NCBI GenBank assembly: GCA_030600725.1
Contig: JAUVLN010000126.1
Coordinates: 1-6,504 of the forward strand
Direction of reading: 5' to 3'
DNA: 6,504 nucleotides
Origin: Thermoplasmatota archaeon
GTDB taxonomy: Archaea; Thermoplasmatota; Penumbrarchaeia; Penumbrarchaeales; Penumbrarchaeaceae
In this document: positions 5,932 through 6,504 of the stretch, piece after piece
Layout: every line of letters begins with the position of its first letter
Position numbering within the stretch: position 1 is the stretch's first letter
Program-made: the position numbers and the translations under genes
The notes under the pieces: generated by a model
What the model saw: only the letters and a program-made list of their open reading frames with translations
The model's database searches: none
What the model was told of the DNA's origin: nothing

Positions 5932-6213
5932 ATGATGCTTGAGGATATAAAATGTACTGAGTGCTCTGGAAAGATGGTCCCGGGTCAATTGATCGATCAA
6001 AGCTATGTGACATCAGGGCCCCAGCACTGGGCCAAGAAGGCTACCAGTATCATGGGGATCGGACTGGGTCACAGCTATCCGATCATCTCCTACCGGTGTG
6101 AGAAGTGTGGTTACCTGAAGAACTACGCACCCGAGGAGCCTGTTGATCCTGACATCGGCGAGGGCGTTAAAGAATTCGAGGATAAAAGAGAATCGAATCC
6201 GATAATGATGTGA
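5932..6213 (+). CDS. small zinc-ribbon protein
   Basis: The 93-residue protein has two knuckles, C8-T-E-C11 near the start and C56-E-K-C59-G-Y after a long insert. This is the layout of one zinc ribbon with about 44 residues between knuckles. The insert holds V-P-G-Q-L-I-D-Q-S-Y, W33 and I-I-S-Y-R-C, resembling small zinc-ribbon proteins common in prokaryotes (K-C-P-x-C-G-x-x-M, then Y-x-C-x-x-C-G-Y). Those are mostly uncharacterised, so no specific function is claimed. The acidic C-terminal tail (about 68-87) looks disordered. The start is ATG 5932, or ATG 5935 one codon later; GGTGAT (5922-5927) lies four and seven bases upstream respectively. A frame extension to a TTG at 5917 is rejected because it would cover this ribosome site. 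The 86-base gap after the protease, with its own palindrome and TATA-like box, suggests separate transcription. Confidence 0.8.
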   Translation: MMLEDIKCTECSGKMVPGQLIDQSYVTSGPQHWAKKATSIMGIGLGHSYPIISYRCEKCGYLKNYAPEEPVDPDIGEGVKEFEDKRESNPIMM

Positions 6214-6266
6214 TCTGTAAAAGGTAGATGATCATCTGAACCAGATCTTCCTTCCAATATTTGCGT

Positions 6267-6314
6267 TAGTAGGCAAATTTGATATGGCACCAACTCGTTG
6301 AATGTGTGGATTTG
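6267..6314. repeat. dispersed repeat block A, copy 2
   Basis: This is the counterpart of 2384-2432, at roughly three quarters identity, with the same conserved left part (TAGGCAAATTTGATATG) and right part (TGGATTTG). Immediately after it, AACGGACCC (6325-6333) and TTGCGATATT (6340-6349) resemble a diverged block B split by a small hairpin. The A-B order of copy 1 may therefore be partly preserved here, ahead of the clean second B copy at the window end. Confidence 0.5.
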
Positions 6315-6329
6315 ATCTTATCGAAACGG

Positions 6330-6404
6330 ACCCTTCGGGTTGCGATATTGTTAAAATATGCGTAGCATATTTTCAATATTGAGAAAATCTCTGCGAGATT
6401 TTCT
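6330..6404. repeat. row of three hairpins with three-base loops
   Basis: Hairpin 1: ACCC (6330-6333), loop TTC, GGGT (6337-6340). Hairpin 2: AAAATATGC (6353-6361), loop GTA, GCATATTTT (6365-6373), extended by ATATTG (6345-6350) pairing with CAATAT (6374-6379) around a two-base bulge. Hairpin 3: AGAAAATCTC (6382-6391), loop TGC, GAGATTTTCT (6395-6404). The arms of 2 and 3 are perfect. This is not a CRISPR array, because the units differ and there are no spacers. It resembles palindromic intergenic elements or the subterminal hairpins of a mobile element. A 51-residue minus-strand frame (6266-6421) crosses it without a ribosome site and is not called. Confidence 0.7.
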
Positions 6405-6425
6405 AGCATTTCGGTGGACATTCAC

Positions 6426-6466
6426 AAAAGGAGAAAGGATAATAAATGATGTAAGTCCCTCCTTTT
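6426..6466 (+). promoter_or_regulatory. GGAG/CTCC dyad with T-run and TATA-like sequence
   Basis: AAAAGGAG (6426-6433) and CTCCTTTT (6459-6466) are perfect inverted arms around a 25-base loop, followed by a fifth T and TATAATAT (6468-6475). As RNA this would be a stem with U-rich end, as in a terminator. As DNA the TTTTTATAATAT is a good TATA box, with a start site predicted near 6496, inside the second block B. The loop contains ATG-ATG-TAA (6446-6454) behind purine-rich sequence, a minimal frame of doubtful meaning. Confidence 0.4.
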
Positions 6467-6478
6467 TATAATATCAAG

Positions 6479-6504
6479 ATGAACGGCCCTGCGAAAATTT
6501 CCGG
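6479..6504. repeat. dispersed repeat block B, copy 2 (cut by window end)
   Basis: It is identical to 2443-2468 except at one base. Homology starts close to base 6479: the flanking bases upstream differ on the plus strand apart from a few scattered matches (TTGA- versus CTTGA-like on the complement). The 3' extent is unknown because the window stops inside the match. Confidence 0.65.

Noticed and set aside
6330..6404. CRISPR-like array.
   Set aside because: The three hairpins differ in sequence and spacing and there are no spacers between constant repeats.
6266..6421. 51-residue minus-strand frame (ATG at 6421) across the hairpin row.
   Set aside because: It has no ribosome site and is built largely from palindromic bases; the match to locus 1 is interrupted by a stop and a gap.

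Overview
The window is most likely from an archaeon, probably a Thermoplasmatota-like lineage. The case rests on Shine-Dalgarno motifs (GGAGGT, GGTGAT), AT-rich TATA-like boxes upstream of genes, heavy AGG/AGA arginine use, and surface proteins with acidic calcium-binding repeats or a C-terminal membrane anchor. This assignment is inference; no rRNA or marker gene is present. GC content is moderate in the genes and visibly lower around 1980-2610 and 5850-5935 and in the last 250 bases.

Layout. Bases 1-196 hold the 3' end of a small beta-carbonic-anhydrase-like gene. A short AT-rich promoter-like gap leads to a plausible two-gene operon: a ferritin-like/rubrerythrin-type diiron protein (265-759) and a single-domain cupin (808-1149). 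Convergent to these, with only 7 bases between stop codons, is a minus-strand secreted protein (1157-1966) with four thrombospondin type-3-like calcium motifs, a beta-rich domain and a C-terminal helix that looks like an archaeal sorting signal. A divergent promoter region separates it from a small unrecognised membrane protein (2027-2350).

The dominant gene (2633-5845, 1070 aa) is a secreted, membrane-anchored papain-like (C1) cysteine protease. It has a catalytic domain with Gln62/Cys67/His228/Asn253, a lectin-like domain, an Ig-like domain, four tandem beta repeats of exactly 88 residues each, a further Ig-like domain, a transmembrane helix and an acidic cytoplasmic tail. A small zinc-ribbon protein (5932-6213) follows, behind a palindrome that overlaps its likely promoter.

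The least explained sequence is in the two gene-free stretches, 2351-2632 and 6214-6504. They share a ~48-base block with a TATA-like core and a 26-base block (25/26 identical) that runs off the window end. The second stretch also carries a row of three-base-loop hairpins and a long-loop GGAG/CTCC dyad. These look like pieces of a dispersed element, either a mobile-element relic or a structured RNA family. The window alone cannot decide which.

Taken together, the window joins an intracellular metal/redox-type gene group to a cell-surface group (calcium-binding surface protein, anchored protease) suited to using or remodelling extracellular protein. No complete novel defence or mobile system is visible. 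The dispersed repeat and hairpin element is the best candidate for something undescribed.
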